A DNA stretch of 64,000 nucleotides from Megaustenia siamemsis (Eukaryota; Mollusca; Gastropoda; Stylommatophora; Ariophantidae). The notes under the pieces were generated by a model that ran no database searches, had not been told where the DNA came from, and saw nothing but the letters and a program-made list of their open reading frames with translations. The DNA lies in assembly GCA_032433765.1 (NCBI GenBank), contig JAVIAB010000159.1, positions 558,001 to 622,000 of the forward strand, read 5' to 3'. Shown one piece after another: positions 37,106 to 46,969 of the stretch. A program made the translations under genes and the position numbers. Position 1 is the first letter of the stretch; every line of letters begins with the position of its first letter.

Positions 37106-37549
37106 CTATTGTTTTATTTTTAATTTTTTTGTTTGCTGTTGTATAAACTACTAAACTATACATAGGTCTTTGTCTTAATTCCCTTGTTTCTGTCCGTGTC
37201 TGTACAAAACTCTTTCTTGGATCACATTGTATTCGTGCTGTAATATTCCCACTTAACGGTAGTCAATGTTTATCCTATACTTTTTATATAGACAAAAAAT
37301 ACACCATTTTGTCTAGTTTAACTGCGTGTATACTTTTTATATAGACAAAAATTTCACCATTTTACCAAGTATAACGCGGATCCAAAGGGCATGAACCGGC
37401 ACTATCACTACTAACATGGACACAAAATAGAAATGTAGAAATATAGTACAGGCACAATCGAAGAAGTGGGTATGTTTCTATAGATAGAGATGTAGAAACA
37501 TGGTATAAATAGAATTGTAGAAAAATGGACACATGTAGAAACAAAGAAA
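37106..37549. other. AT-rich unique DNA
   Basis: Contains two copies of TATACTTTTTATATAGACAA (37276, 37329) and ATAGAAATGTAGAAA-type short repeats. No credible gene; the ORFs here are low-complexity. Confidence 0.4.
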
Positions 37550-38225
37550 AAAACACACAATGTAGTAGTTTTGTAAACAGTAAGCGACAGCAGAGCTGTC
37601 CCTAACATAACAGACGACACAGACCATAACATGATTATGATCACACATAGACAGCCAAAGAAAAAGGAAGAGACCACAAGAAATTAAAGATCAAAGGAAA
37701 AGAGAATTAAAAAAAAAAAACAATTAAAAGATCAAGAATCAAGGAAAACCCAAGAAGAAAAACTAACAGAGAAATTCAAGAAACCCCCAAAGTAAGTAAG
37801 AACAGTAGAGAAGGAGTGGAAGAAAACAATAACCAACACCTCAACAACAGTATTTGGAGCAAAACTAAGGACAAAAGAGGGAAAAAGATTACCGCAAGGT
37901 GAAACTATGCAATCAGCAAGCAATTAAAGAAAAGAAGAACCAAGAAAAATATGAAAAATATAACTTAGTCTGGAAAAAAAATAAAATTAAACGTTGATCA
38001 TAGAAGCTAAGCAAAACACCTGGACATAATTGTGACAAAAAGATGATCAGGGACTTCCAGATAGTCACAAGAGACTTCTACAAAGACGAACATCCAATGA
38101 CAAATAACCAACATATCCAACAGAGAGTCATCCTATGACAACCTGTACCATGAAAGCAAGCGACAGAGCGGAATGGCGCTCCATGGTAGCCAACCTTCGA
38201 CGTGGAGACGGCACTCAATGAAATG
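37550..38225 (+). mobile_element. Decayed LINE fragment(s), plus strand
   Basis: Broken plus-strand frames show LINE-like patches. Near 37610 there is TDHNMIMITHR, resembling the SDH motif at the end of AP-endonucleases. Near 37810 there is EKEWKKTI. Near 38155-38215 there is SDRAEWRSMVANLRR followed by TGA and an ATGATGATGATG tail, the typical end of RTE-type elements. The RT core is absent, so this is an internally deleted copy or two fragments side by side. Confidence 0.5.
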
Positions 38226-38668
38226 ATGATGATGCAACAGAGATGGAACAAAATGTTTGGAAGACCTGTTGAGCATAGCATCAACTTCCATTAACACAAC
38301 AAAAAGCACACAAGAGTGCACAAACACTAATCCCAACATCTTGGTCGAGGAAATCGAAGAAGTAATCAAATATTCACCACGAAATAAAACGTTGGTGATA
38401 AATGACATAGCAGCAGTTATAATAGCAGCTTTAGCTATTGACATTTGTTCTCATCTCTTGACTTTATTCCTTATTGTTTAGCTTGGTTGTTTGTCCTTGA
38501 TAGCGACCTATCACGTGAGACGATTACTCTTAGAATACATCACATTGCGATTATCACATTCAATGGAATTGATAACTCACAATGTTTGATACAAGATCAA
38601 CATCAATCTCTTACGTCTTCAACTCTGGATGTCACTAATCACGCAACAATGGAATCATATATCTGCTA
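38226..38668 (+). mobile_element. Possible LINE fragment (pre-RT region) and unique DNA
   Basis: A short plus-strand frame at 38257-38440 resembles the segment before the RT core of RTE-type elements (LVEEIEEVIKYSPRNK). It is followed by about 190 bp in which I see nothing. Weakly supported. Confidence 0.3.
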
Positions 38669-38682
38669 TACTATATTAGAAC
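38669..38682. repeat. SINE target-site duplication, left
   Basis: TACTATATTAGAAC, repeated exactly at 38942-38955. Confidence 0.9.
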
Positions 38683-38941
38683 GGGGAGCCGCGATAGCTC
38701 AGTGGTTAGTGAACTGGACTACAAAGGACAAGGGGTTAGGGTTCTATCCCAACCGACGGCTTCCGGGTTCATCCAGCCTTAAATGGGTACCGGATTTTTT
38801 TTCGGGGAAAGTAAAGCAGCACGGGCGTAATACCGACCACATTACCCCAAAAATCATGTGCTGAAGGTCTGTAAAATATAGGGTCACTAACACCATATTT
38901 CCCTATACGCCACTTGGCGTAACGGGGGTACTTTACTTAAT
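38683..38941 (+). mobile_element. tRNA-derived SINE
   Basis: A 259-bp element bounded by a perfect 14-bp target duplication. Its head is tRNA-like, with an A-box-like TAGCTCAGTGG at 38695-38705 and a B-box-like GGTTCTATCCC at 38740-38750, the internal RNA polymerase III promoter layout. The body contains ACATTACCCC and a small hairpin CGCCACTTGGCG near the end. It depends on a LINE for movement. I could not assign its central domain to a named SINE superfamily. Confidence 0.85.
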
Positions 38942-38955
38942 TACTATATTAGAAC
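38942..38955. repeat. SINE target-site duplication, right
   Basis: TACTATATTAGAAC, exact match to 38669-38682. Confidence 0.9.
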
Positions 38956-38971
38956 TGTGTTGGTAACCCTT

Positions 38972-39922
38972 TATACGAATTAACAACCAAACAGGACAAT
39001 TCCAATATATAAAACAAGGAGTCAGACAAGGCTGTGTTCTGTCACCGCACTTGTTTTCACTTTACAGCGAATATATTATGAGATCAATAGTAGACAAAAA
39101 AGGAATTGAAGTCAACGGTCACAACATAAATAATTTGCGATATGCGGATGACACAGTCTTAATAGCAGAGACAGAGAACGAACTACAAGAAATGATAGAC
39201 ATAATAGTAGAAGAAAGCAACAAGAAAGGTCTCAGTCTGAATAGTAAGAAAACAGAAGTAATGGTTATATCGAAGAAACAATCACCACCATCATGCAACA
39301 TAAAAAAGAACAAGACAAATCTAAAACAAGTGCAACGTTTCAAATACTTGGGCACAATAACAACATCAGATGGAAGATGCACCACAGAAATAAAAAGCAG
39401 AATAGCTCAGGCCAAAATAGCATTTCAGAAAATGAAAAATATCTTATGCAACAAATCTATGTCAATAAAAATGAGAAAGAGAGTTCATCGGTGCTATATA
39501 GAACCAATTCTGACCTATGGAAGCGAATCATGGACAGTAGACAAACAAATGAAAAGACGGTTAGAGGCCACAGAGATGGGATTTCTCAGAAGAATGTTGA
39601 AAGTTCCCTGGACAGATAAAAAGACCAACGAGGAAGTTCTCACAGGGGCCAACACAAAAAGGGAGCTCTTAAAAAACATCAGAAAGAAGCAATCAACATT
39701 TTTAGGGCACATCATGAGAAGAGGAAAGTTGGAATACTTGGTTACAACTGGCAAAATAAAAGAAAAGAGAGATCGCGGACGACAAAGAAAGAAAATACTG
39801 GATAGCTTGGTGTCATGGCATGGAAAACAGTCACCAACAGAACTGATACGATGCACTGTAGATAGAAGATTGTGGAGGGACATATCGCCTACGCCAACCA
39901 GCAGGGTACATGATGATGATGA
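38972..39922 (+). mobile_element. RTE-type LINE (family 2), 5'-truncated
   Basis: An 11-bp target duplication TGGTAACCCTT lies at 38961-38971 and 39923-39933. The 3' end is a TGATGATGATGATG tail, characteristic of RTE-like LINEs. Only the second half of RT and the C-terminus remain. The element lies 16 bp from the SINE. A relative lies at 60623-61259. Confidence 0.9.
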
Positions 39923-39935
39923 TGGTAACCCTTAG
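38987..39935 (+). pseudogene. Reverse transcriptase C-terminal half (family 2 LINE)
   Basis: The frame is open from the truncation point. It contains the RT motif GVRQGCVLSP, then YADDTVLIAE (the YxDD box), SKKTEVMV, and the post-RT region (FKYLGTI, KYLGxI-type; FLGHIMRR; DRGRQRKK). No start codon belongs to it: the first ATG lies well inside RT (near 39078). Product: a dead remnant of the LINE polymerase. The frame reads through the 3' tail into the target duplication. No frameshift is visible, so the insertion is fairly young. Confidence 0.85.
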
Positions 39936-39949
39936 TCAGTCGACGGTGT

Positions 39950-40990
39950 ATATGTGGCAACTCCGTGAGGGTCATATCAAACTTATATGAATGTTCTTAT
40001 GTTCTATCATATCTAACCTATATGAGTGTTCTTATGTTCTGTCATATCTAACTTCTATGAATGTTCTTATCTTCTATCATATCTAACTTCTATGAATATT
40101 CTTATGTTCTATCATATCTAACTTCTATTAATGATTTTATCTTCTATCATATCTAACTTCTATGAATGATTTTATGTTCTATCATATCTAACTTCTATGG
40201 ATGTTCGTATGTTCTGTCATATCTATCTTCTATAAATGTTCTTATGTTCTATCATATCTAACTTCAATGGATGTTCGTATGTTCTGTCATATCTATCTTC
40301 TATAAATGTTCTTATGTTCTATCATATCTAACGTCTATGGATGTTCGTATGTTCTGTCATATCTATCTTCTATGAATGTTCTTATGTTCGATCATATATA
40401 ACCTATATGAATGATCTTATGTTCTATCATAACTAACCTATATGAATGTTCTTATGTTCTATCATATCTAACTTCTATGAATGTTCTTATCTTCTATCAT
40501 ATCTAACTTCTATAAATGTTCTTATGTTCTGTCATATCTAACTTCTATAAATGTTCTTATCTTCTATCATATCTAACTTCTATAAATGTTCTTATCTTCT
40601 ATCATATCTAACTTCTATAAATGTTCTTATCTTCTATCATATCTAACTTCTATAAATGTTCGTATGTTCTGTAATATCCAACTTCTATGAATGATCTTAT
40701 GTTCTATCATATCTAACTTCTATGGATGTTCGTATGTTCTGTAATATCTAACTTCTATGGATGTTCGTATGTTCTGTAATCTCTAACTTCTATGGATGTT
40801 CGTATGTTCTATCATATCTAACTTCTATGGATGTTCGTATGTTCTGTAATATCTAACTTCTATGGATGTTCGTATGTTCTGTAATATCTAACTTCTATAA
40901 ATGTTCTTATGTTCTATCATATCTAACTTCTATGGATGTTCGTATGTTCTGTAATATCTAACATCTATGAATGTTCTTATGTTCAGTCAT
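39950..40990. repeat. Minisatellite I (35-bp)
   Basis: About 30 copies of a 35-bp unit built on ATATCTAACTTCTATGAATG and TTCTTATGTTCTATC. Two main variants (ATGAATGTTCTTATG and ATGGATGTTCGTATG) are interspersed. Non-coding. Confidence 0.93.
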
Positions 40991-41425
40991 ATCAGACAGT
41001 CATCATTCTGGTCATGTAATGAATGACGCCTAGACAGTCATCAATCTTGTCATGTAATGAATGAAGCCTAGACAGTCATCATTCTTGTCATGTAATGAAT
41101 GAAGCCTAAACAGTCATCATTCTTGTCATGTAATGCATGACGCCTAGACAGTCATCATTTTGGTCATGTAATGCATGACGCCTAGACAGTCATCATTCTG
41201 GTCATGTAATGCATGACGCCTAGACAGTCATCATTCTGGTCATGTAATGCATGACGCCTAGACAGTCATCATTCTGGTCATGTAATGCATGACGCCTAGA
41301 CAGTCATCATTCTGGTCATGTAATGCATGACGCCTAGACAGTCATCATTCTGGTCATGTAATGCATGACGCCTAGACAGTCATCATTCTGGTCATGTAAT
41401 GCATGACGCCTAGATAGTCATCATT
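40991..41425. repeat. Minisatellite E (38-bp), left of the giant element
   Basis: Eleven to twelve 38-bp units (GACAGTCATCATTCTGG, then TCATGTAATGCATGACGCCTA). The array stops inside a unit at ATCATT (41420-41425), the left target duplication of the giant inverted-repeat element, and resumes in phase at 53292. Confidence 0.95.
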
Positions 41426-41479
41426 AGTAGTGTATATCCAGTGATAGGACCGTGGAATGTGCGTTAAAACGCACATAAA

Positions 41480-41770
41480 TCCTTATATAAATAGTCTACA
41501 CGCGCATCAACGCACATTTTTTTTTCCTTATATGAGAGTCTTCATTTTTTCTTATATGAGAGTCTACCCGCCCATTTTGGTTCCGGTTGACCTCTCGTTG
41601 ACCTCTCAACCTCTCGTGGTGGGGTGTTGTGAAGGCGTCGAAACGCACCTAATTCCTTATATAAATAGTCTACACGCGCGTCAACGCACATTTTTTTTCC
41701 TTATATGAGAATCTACCCGCCCATTTTTGTTCCGGTGACCTCTCGTTGACCTCTCGGGTGACCTCTCGTG
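41480..41770 (+). promoter_or_regulatory. Duplicated TATA-box module near left terminus
   Basis: Two direct copies of a module of about 180 bp, each containing CCTTATATAAATAGTCTACA (TATA box at about 41483 and 41658), CCTTATATGAGA, a T-run and repeats of GACCTCTCGTTGACCTCTC. This is a plausible RNA polymerase II promoter facing into the element. The mirror copy is at about 52930-53240. Confidence 0.45.
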
Positions 41771-42014
41771 GCGGTGGTGCTGCGAAGGGGAGGGCGGTGG
41801 TGGTATCATAACTTTCACATTCTTTGTACTTTCAATGGTGCCGTAACTTTCATAAATCTATTCTTTCTTTATACTCTCAGGCAATAAAAAACAGTGACAA
41901 GTTTATTTATTCAAGATAAGTTTTAAAAACTTCCTTTAGAATTAAAGGTAACAGCTTAGGTCGTTGCACATGCTACACGAAGCTACGTTAACGAAGTAAC
42001 TACACGCCAAACAC

Positions 42015-42230
42015 GAAACACCGCGTTTAACGTTAAGGGAGATCAAAGAGCTCGGTTCCCGTTAGACGCGCCGCGAAGACGCGCCGCGAGGGGCCGCGTT
42101 TAATGTTAAGCGAGATCAAAGAGCTCGGTTCCCGTTAGACGCGCCGCAAGGGGCCGCGTTTACATCAAAGAATCCGCCACCCGCGAGAATCCGCCTCCCG
42201 CGGTGAAATCCCCGTAGCCGGTAAGTGTTC
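42015..42230. repeat. GC-rich duplicated block in left TIR
   Basis: Two copies of GATCAAAGAGCTCGGTTCCC plus GTTAGACGCGCCGCGA within otherwise AT-rich DNA, then CCGCCTCCCGCGG. Function unknown; it could be regulatory or a replication/recombination site. Mirror at about 52487-52700. Confidence 0.6.
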
Positions 42231-42239
42231 ATCAGGAGT

Positions 42240-42530
42240 GTCATTTAACAGAGGAATTTTACGATACCGATGTTTTAATGTGAGAGGCTTGGGGGTAATT
42301 AATATCTTTGCGCTGTTTCATGTTCAAAGACCCTGTTTCGCTGTGAAAAGTTTCGATTGAACATTTGAGTGCCAGACTGGCCAGGGGTACGTTAATGACT
42401 TTTTATCATCTGAAGATTAGAATACCACTTATCAGGGGAATTTTACGATACCGATGTTTTAATGTGAGACGCTTGGGGAAATTAACAGTGACAAGTTTAT
42501 TTATTTATTGTTTTATTCGTATATATCTCA
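42240..42530. repeat. Direct repeat pair in left TIR
   Basis: AATTTTACGATACCGATG followed by TTTTAATGTGAG occurs at about 42255 and 42433, and AACAGTGACAAGTTTATTTA occurs at about 41890 and 42484. Small ORFs across this stretch look accidental. Confidence 0.6.
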
Positions 42531-42719
42531 CAATAGATAACACAGGGGTAGACAATAATGTATTGTTTAACTATTGTACATTATAGACAAGTATAATACA
42601 TAAGAAACAAAGTAGTTTATTTACAAGTGTTATACATGATAGTGTTAAATGGATAAAGGGGAGGTGGTCACGTTGTCAGAATGGACCTGTCGCTTGATGG
42701 GGTGAGGTAGTAAGTTGGA

Positions 42720-43090
42720 ATTTGTAGTAGTAGGTTAGCAGTTGGCGTGTATTAGAGGTAGTTGGTTGTGGACGTTGTAGTTGTAGAGGAAGTTGGTTGT
42801 GGAGGTAGTTGGTTGTGGAAGTTGTAGTTGTAGTTGGTTGTGGACGTTGTAATTGTAGAGGTAGTTGGTTGTGGAAGTTGTAGTTGTAGAGGTAGTTGGT
42901 TGTGGACGTTGTAATTGTAGAGGTAGTTGGTTGTGGAAATTGTAGTTTTAGAGGTAGTTGGTTGTGGAAGTTGTAGTTGTAGAGGAAGTTGGTTGTGGAG
43001 GTAGTTGGTAGTAGAAGTTGTAGTAGTGAAAGTTGTAGTTGTAGACGTAGTTGGTGTAGAAGTTGTAGTAGTGAAAGTTGTAGTAGAGCA
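42720..43090. repeat. GT/AC-rich minisatellite in left TIR
   Basis: Irregular repeats of GGTAGTTGGTTGTGGA and AGTTGTAGTTGTAGA. On the minus strand this gives a Thr/Asn/Leu-rich frame (42752-43105). Simple-sequence origin is the likely explanation. Mirror at 51600-51970. Confidence 0.8.
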
Positions 43091-43219
43091 GCGGACGACG
43101 TTCAAATTAACAGACGACGACTTTTATTCGACTGACTCAACAAGCAAAGACCAAAACGTTACTCCCAAACCCACGAAAGCTTAGACTTTGGAGTTCTATA
43201 TCTTTAGCACTTCAACGAA

Positions 43220-43390
43220 TAACAGACAACAGTAATGGTGAACCTTACAGATAATAAAACTTAGTTCCAAACCACAAAATTTCGTCTCATAACTAAAAAG
43301 TTGAACTCAAAACATTAAAAATCTAGGTCCAAAGTCAAAATAGTTAGACACGGTAGGGCAAAAGGGCATATTCTTTCCAACCAATACTTC
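43220..43390. repeat. Repeat-C-like segment in left TIR
   Basis: Aligns with the start of repeat C in the 11.6-kb units: shared order of ACGAATxACA, TTACAGATxAxxAAAAC, CTCATAxxTA, TTGAACTCAAA, ATAGTTAGACAC and CATATTCTTT/TTATATTCAA. Mirror at about 51300-51470. Confidence 0.6.
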
Positions 43391-43527
43391 CTATTCTTCT
43401 ACACATCTGCATCTCGAAGCCTTCGAATTTATATTCAATGTTTGGCTACTGACTATATTTTGCGCCGATTGCTCAGAGTCGATTCTATATTCAACCACTG
43501 AACTCTCTTTCTATTGGCTGCATGTCT

Positions 43528-43572
43528 CTCTCTCTCTCTCTCCCTCTCCATCACTGTCTCTTTCGCTCTTGC

Positions 43573-43608
<36 letters not shown>
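43528..43608. repeat. (CT)n microsatellite, left TIR
   Basis: Interrupted CT run. The mirror run at 51031-51167 is longer by about 54 bp and accounts for most of the length difference between the arms. Confidence 0.9.
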
Positions 43609-43610
<2 letters not shown>

Positions 43611-43659
43611 ATGTCGTTGCATCAGACATGTATGTCATATCGTTATATATCAGACACGC

Positions 43660-44198
43660 ATGTTGTCAACTGTGTCGAGATGGATGAATGTAGATTGTCT
43701 AGTGTGTCGGGATGGCTGTATGTAGGTTGTCTAGTGTGTCGGGATGGATGCATGTAGGTTGTCGACTGTGCCATGATGCTTGTTTGTAGGTTTTCTAGTG
43801 TGTCGGGATGGATGCATGTAGGTTGTAGACTGTGTCGAGATGGATGAATGTAGGTTGTCGACTGTGTCATGATGCTTGTATGTAGATTGTCTAGTGTGTC
43901 GGGATGGCTGTATTTAGGTTGTCTAGTGTGTCGGGATGGCTGCATGTAGGTTGTCGACTGTGCCATGATGCTTGTATGTAGGTTGTCTAGTGTCGCATGA
44001 TGCTTGTATGTAGGTTGTCTAGTGTCGCATGATGGATGCATGTAGGTTGTCGACTGTGTCGGGATGGCTGTTTGTAGGTTTTCTAGTGTGTCGGGATGGA
44101 TGCATGTAGGTTGTCGACTGTGTCGAGATGGATGAATGTAGGTTGTCGACTGTGTCATGATGCTTGTATGTAGGTTGTCTAGTGTCGCATGATGGTTG
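43660..44198. repeat. 32-bp minisatellite, left TIR
   Basis: About 17 units with GGGATGGCTGTATGTAGG and TTGTCTAGTGTGTC or TTGTCGACTGTGTC variants, abutting the zinc-finger relic. The frames through it (Thr/His/Pro-rich) are repeat artefacts. Mirror at 50441-50980. Confidence 0.88.
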
Positions 44199-44322
44199 TA
44201 TGTAATTGTCGAGTGTGCTCCAACAAACCGCCGTGTCATTTAAACTTCTTTGAACACAATGGACACGGATGTTCACCAGAAGAAACCTCATTATGAGAAA
44301 CCGTCTGGAGAAAATCCAATAA
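44199..44322 (-). pseudogene. C2H2 zinc-finger relic, left TIR
   Basis: Mirror image of 50317-50440: GEHPCPLCSKKFK, in-frame TGA, then a segment ending in HTRQLH. A complete C-x2-C-x12-H-x5-H spacing apart from the stop. Related to the relics in the 11.6-kb units. Confidence 0.6.
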
Positions 44323-44579
44323 CCCTTTCGTCAACCATATTTAACATACCTAGTTAAACTTCAATCTCAACAATACTTATCATACCTACTTTAAACACAT
44401 TAATAAAATTGAATAACCTTTTATTGATAAGCCTTAACGTACTTTAAGAGAAAACAATACAATTTACTGTGTAAAATAGAATCTCAATCCGTTAGAATGA
44501 ATAGTAACTTTCCTTGAAGCAACCAAACTTATAACACGAAAGCCCTGAAGGGTCTAGTTTAAATATAAATTGGTAACAA

Positions 44580-44830
44580 ATGAATACATTATCCAATCAG
44601 AGAGTGACTATGTCAACATCGACAGATATCTGGATTAACCAATCAGAGAAGAGTATTAGCATGGGAGGCGGAGCAAAGAAATGACTGACATCTGTATTAT
44701 AACCATTCAGAAAAGAGCATTAGCATGGGAGGCGGAGCAAAGAAATGACTGATATCTGTATTATAACCAGTCAGAAAAGAGCATTACTATGAACGGCAGA
44801 GTGATTAACCAGTTATAGAAGAGCATAACT
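44580..44830 (+). promoter_or_regulatory. CCAAT/GC-box repeat module, left TIR
   Basis: Three to four direct repeats (about 65 bp) pair AACCAATCAGAG-like CCAAT boxes with GGGAGGCGGAGC (GC-box-like) and AAAGAAATGACTGA. They lie 100-350 bp upstream of the Bcl-2-like frame and point toward it. They look like an enhancer/promoter array. Mirror at 49809-50059. Confidence 0.5.
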
Positions 44831-44931
44831 TTGAAAACGGTTCCAGTTCCATCTTAAGGTAAATGAATTGGCCGGGTTCTCATCGAGGATCGTGGGCGTT
44901 TCTGGTCCATATAATGTGTTTGGATAAACTT

Positions 44932-45432
44932 ATGAAGGAGTTTATGTTCCTAGAGATTGATATTATTTATACATATGATAAGACGTGTAAGAAACATTCC
45001 AAGTTTTATAAAGCGATGGCTAACCTAGTATATACATGATCGGAGAGAAATGAGCTGTTATTTACTGGAATAATTCAGAGAGTCGGTGGTCATGATATTT
45101 ACGCCACGTTTGTAACCATCGTTATCGAAATACTTTCAGATCGATTTCGCAATTTCGGTCGTCTTGTTGTTCTATATACCCTCGCCTATCGATTAGTTAA
45201 GAATCATGTCAAAGACATGTTCGACTCTTATTCCGACATTTGTACTTTAGAAAAGGACTTTGGTACTTGGACCGGTGTTATCATCGGAAGAGAATTTGGA
45301 GAGTGGTTACTAAAAGAAGGTGGTTTGGAAAATTTTCTAGACCTCTCTAACGAAGAAGCTACAACACTGTGGACTCTACTTCACAACAGCCTTTGGTCTT
45401 TAAGAGCTTTACCTAGAAATGTTTATCTGTGA
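44932..45432 (+). pseudogene. Bcl-2-like protein frame, left TIR (one in-frame TGA)
   Basis: A plus-strand frame from ATG at 44932 to TGA at 45430-45432, interrupted by a single in-frame TGA at 45037-45039. The part after it holds Bcl-2-family signatures: a BH1-like segment NFGRLVVLYTLAYRL and, at family-typical distance, a BH2-like segment WLLKEGGLENF. Bcl-2 proteins control mitochondrial apoptosis, and several large DNA viruses carry such homologues to keep the host cell alive. About 166 codons fits compact Bcl-2 folds; no C-terminal membrane anchor is visible. AATAAA lies at 45450-45455, just after the stop. The internal TGA could be a true lesion, or the start could lie on another exon. 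Family assignment is by motif reading only. Confidence 0.62.
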
Positions 45433-45449
45433 GTTTATATATTTTCCCT

Positions 45450-45455
45450 AATAAA
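45450..45455 (+). terminator. Poly(A) signal for the left Bcl-2-like frame
   Basis: AATAAA 18 bp after the stop codon. Mirror TTTATT at 49184-49189. Confidence 0.6.
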
Positions 45456-46096
45456 AGTTTGGTAAACCCACAGCATTTGTTACTGCCTTACAATATTGTT
45501 TACCAGGTCACGACACCCCCTCACACTGATGATGAGGGTTGTCCTGTAGTAGGCCTGCGATTGTAATAAGAATGGTTTGCTCCAGCTTTGAAATCTGAAA
45601 TTTTCACAAAAAGAGATGGTGTTACTCAGTTCCCCTATAATGGGGATGTTGAGTTACTAAAAATAGATTTTGATCTCTGATGCAATACCTGATTAGTTAC
45701 TAAAAATAGATTGTGACCTATGATCCAATAACAGAATACTCATTGTACTGGTGACCAATTGAGACTGTATGTACTCATTCACCCAATACTCTCACATCAA
45801 TATGGAAAAGTGAATTCCCAGTCATTGAAAAGTATGTTGTCACGATAGGTGTGTCAATAACAAGGAACAAAAATCATTAAAGACATCCTAATTAAGTTGT
45901 GAAATTTTGGTGGTTGAGAGATAAATCTGAAGATAAGCACATCAAACTATAAGAACAAGGAAACAATCTTATATTACACACTCTTAGAGCCAGTGTTAAG
46001 TTAACACGTATTTATCTGTAGTTAAAATAGAAGGTTATAAATTGAGTAGAGGTAAACTTATACCTTGTGGCTCATCTACTTTTTCGAATAAACTCA
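45456..46096. other. Inner part of left TIR, no gene seen
   Basis: AT-rich with a short duplicated segment (GATTAGTTACTAAAAATAGA / AGTTACTAAAAATAGATTTT near 45655 and 45693). It ends at TTCGAATAAACTCA, the last bases shared with the right arm. Confidence 0.5.
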
Positions 46097-46280
46097 TTAA
46101 AATTAAAATAAGTCAAATAAAAACAAAAAAATATGATCTTTTTATAATGTTTATTTTCACAATAAAACTAGACAACACATGTTACACGTTTAAATTATAA
46201 CGATGCTTTAAATAGTGCAAATATGGATACAAATCATCTAAAAAAGTACACATATAATAACATAGTCATGTGTTTAATGC

Positions 46281-46919
46281 TTAAATTACAAGTTTACGTG
46301 GTCTCCCACGTGGTTTTTTAAATACACAAGGATCGCAAAATTTAACACAATTTTGTTTATTGTTCTTAATAGCATAAGATCCATCAGTTATATTAGTGAT
46401 CGAACGGGGATCAATTCGTTTGTGAGCTGTGTCTGTGAGAACAGTCGAAAGGTCACTCTGTTGATACTGGAAGTCGTCATAAACGGGAGGAGCAGCGATC
46501 GACCACTCACCCTCATTGGTCGTTTGTTCTCTGTCATAGTCTGAGCGAAATGTAGAAGCTCCATCAGTGGTTGCTTGTATACTGTCACACTCAGCTGAGA
46601 GAATCGTAGACGTATCACCTGTGGCTACTTGTAGTCTGTCACACTTTGAGAGAATCGTAGACTTCAGACCCACTAAAGTCTCAAATTCAGGCTGTGTTAG
46701 TGTTATACCGTAACGTGTTGGGAATTTCAACCCCGTTTTGCCATCGTATTTTCTAAGATGAATTAAAGTCTTTGCTCGATATCTCGAAACTGAGACAGCC
46801 TTCAAACCATTCTTCTGTAGAGGCTTTACATACTCGCCATTACGAGCGGCATAGAAAAAAGCACCATCACAGTCAACATTAACAGCGGAATCACACATAT
46901 CCATTCTAACGGACTCCAT
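46281..46919 (-). CDS. PC4-like ssDNA-binding domain protein with C-terminal AT-hook
   Basis: A 212-residue single-exon frame from ATG at 46919; the frame extends further upstream without another ATG. Residues about 38-86 match the transcriptional coactivator p15/PC4 fold: VSVSRYRAKTLIHLRKY (beta strands), then a K-F-P-T-x-x-G-I-T-L-T turn and helix. Residues 87-145 are three imperfect repeats of about 19 residues (STILSKCD, STILSAECD, STFRSDYD). The C-terminus KKPRGRPRKLVI is an AT-hook, an A/T minor-groove binder. PC4 domains bind single-stranded DNA and act in transcription and replication. The product is inferred to be a nuclear DNA-binding protein of the element. Its own TATA promoter lies upstream and an AATAAA (as TTTATT at 46150-46155) lies downstream. 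It is the best-preserved gene of the core. Confidence 0.75.
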   Translation of the reverse strand: MESVRMDMCDSAVNVDCDGAFFYAARNGEYVKPLQKNGLKAVSVSRYRAKTLIHLRKYDGKTGLKFPTRYGITLTQPEFETLVGLKSTILSKCDRLQVATGDTSTILSAECDSIQATTDGASTFRSDYDREQTTNEGEWSIAAPPVYDDFQYQQSDLSTVLTDTAHKRIDPRSITNITDGSYAIKNNKQNCVKFCDPCVFKKPRGRPRKLVI

Positions 46920-46969
46920 TCTAAAAAGCACACGACTTGGTAGCAGGGCTCTGACTTTCTTTGTGTAGC

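Larger units (their letters stand above)
41426..46096 (+). repeat. Left terminal inverted repeat (4.67 kb)
   Basis: Matches the complement of 48543-53291 along its whole length. The arms differ by scattered substitutions and by tract lengths, mainly the CT/GA run (about 54 bp longer on the right) plus about 24 bp of small indels in the outer 900 bp. Such similarity over 4.7 kb implies recent origin or active homogenisation. Confidence 0.95.

Noticed and set aside
37362..37677. Minus-strand hydrophobic ORFs
   Set aside because: Made by repeated A-rich plus-strand text (ATAGAAATGTAGAAA); no start context or family.
38690..38760. Genuine tRNA gene
   Set aside because: A- and B-box-like motifs are present but no cloverleaf with a clean acceptor stem is evident, and target duplications bracket a longer element. 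It is a SINE head.
38445..38864. 139-codon plus-strand ORF
   Set aside because: It runs from unique DNA straight through the SINE and its tRNA-like head, so it cannot be a real gene.
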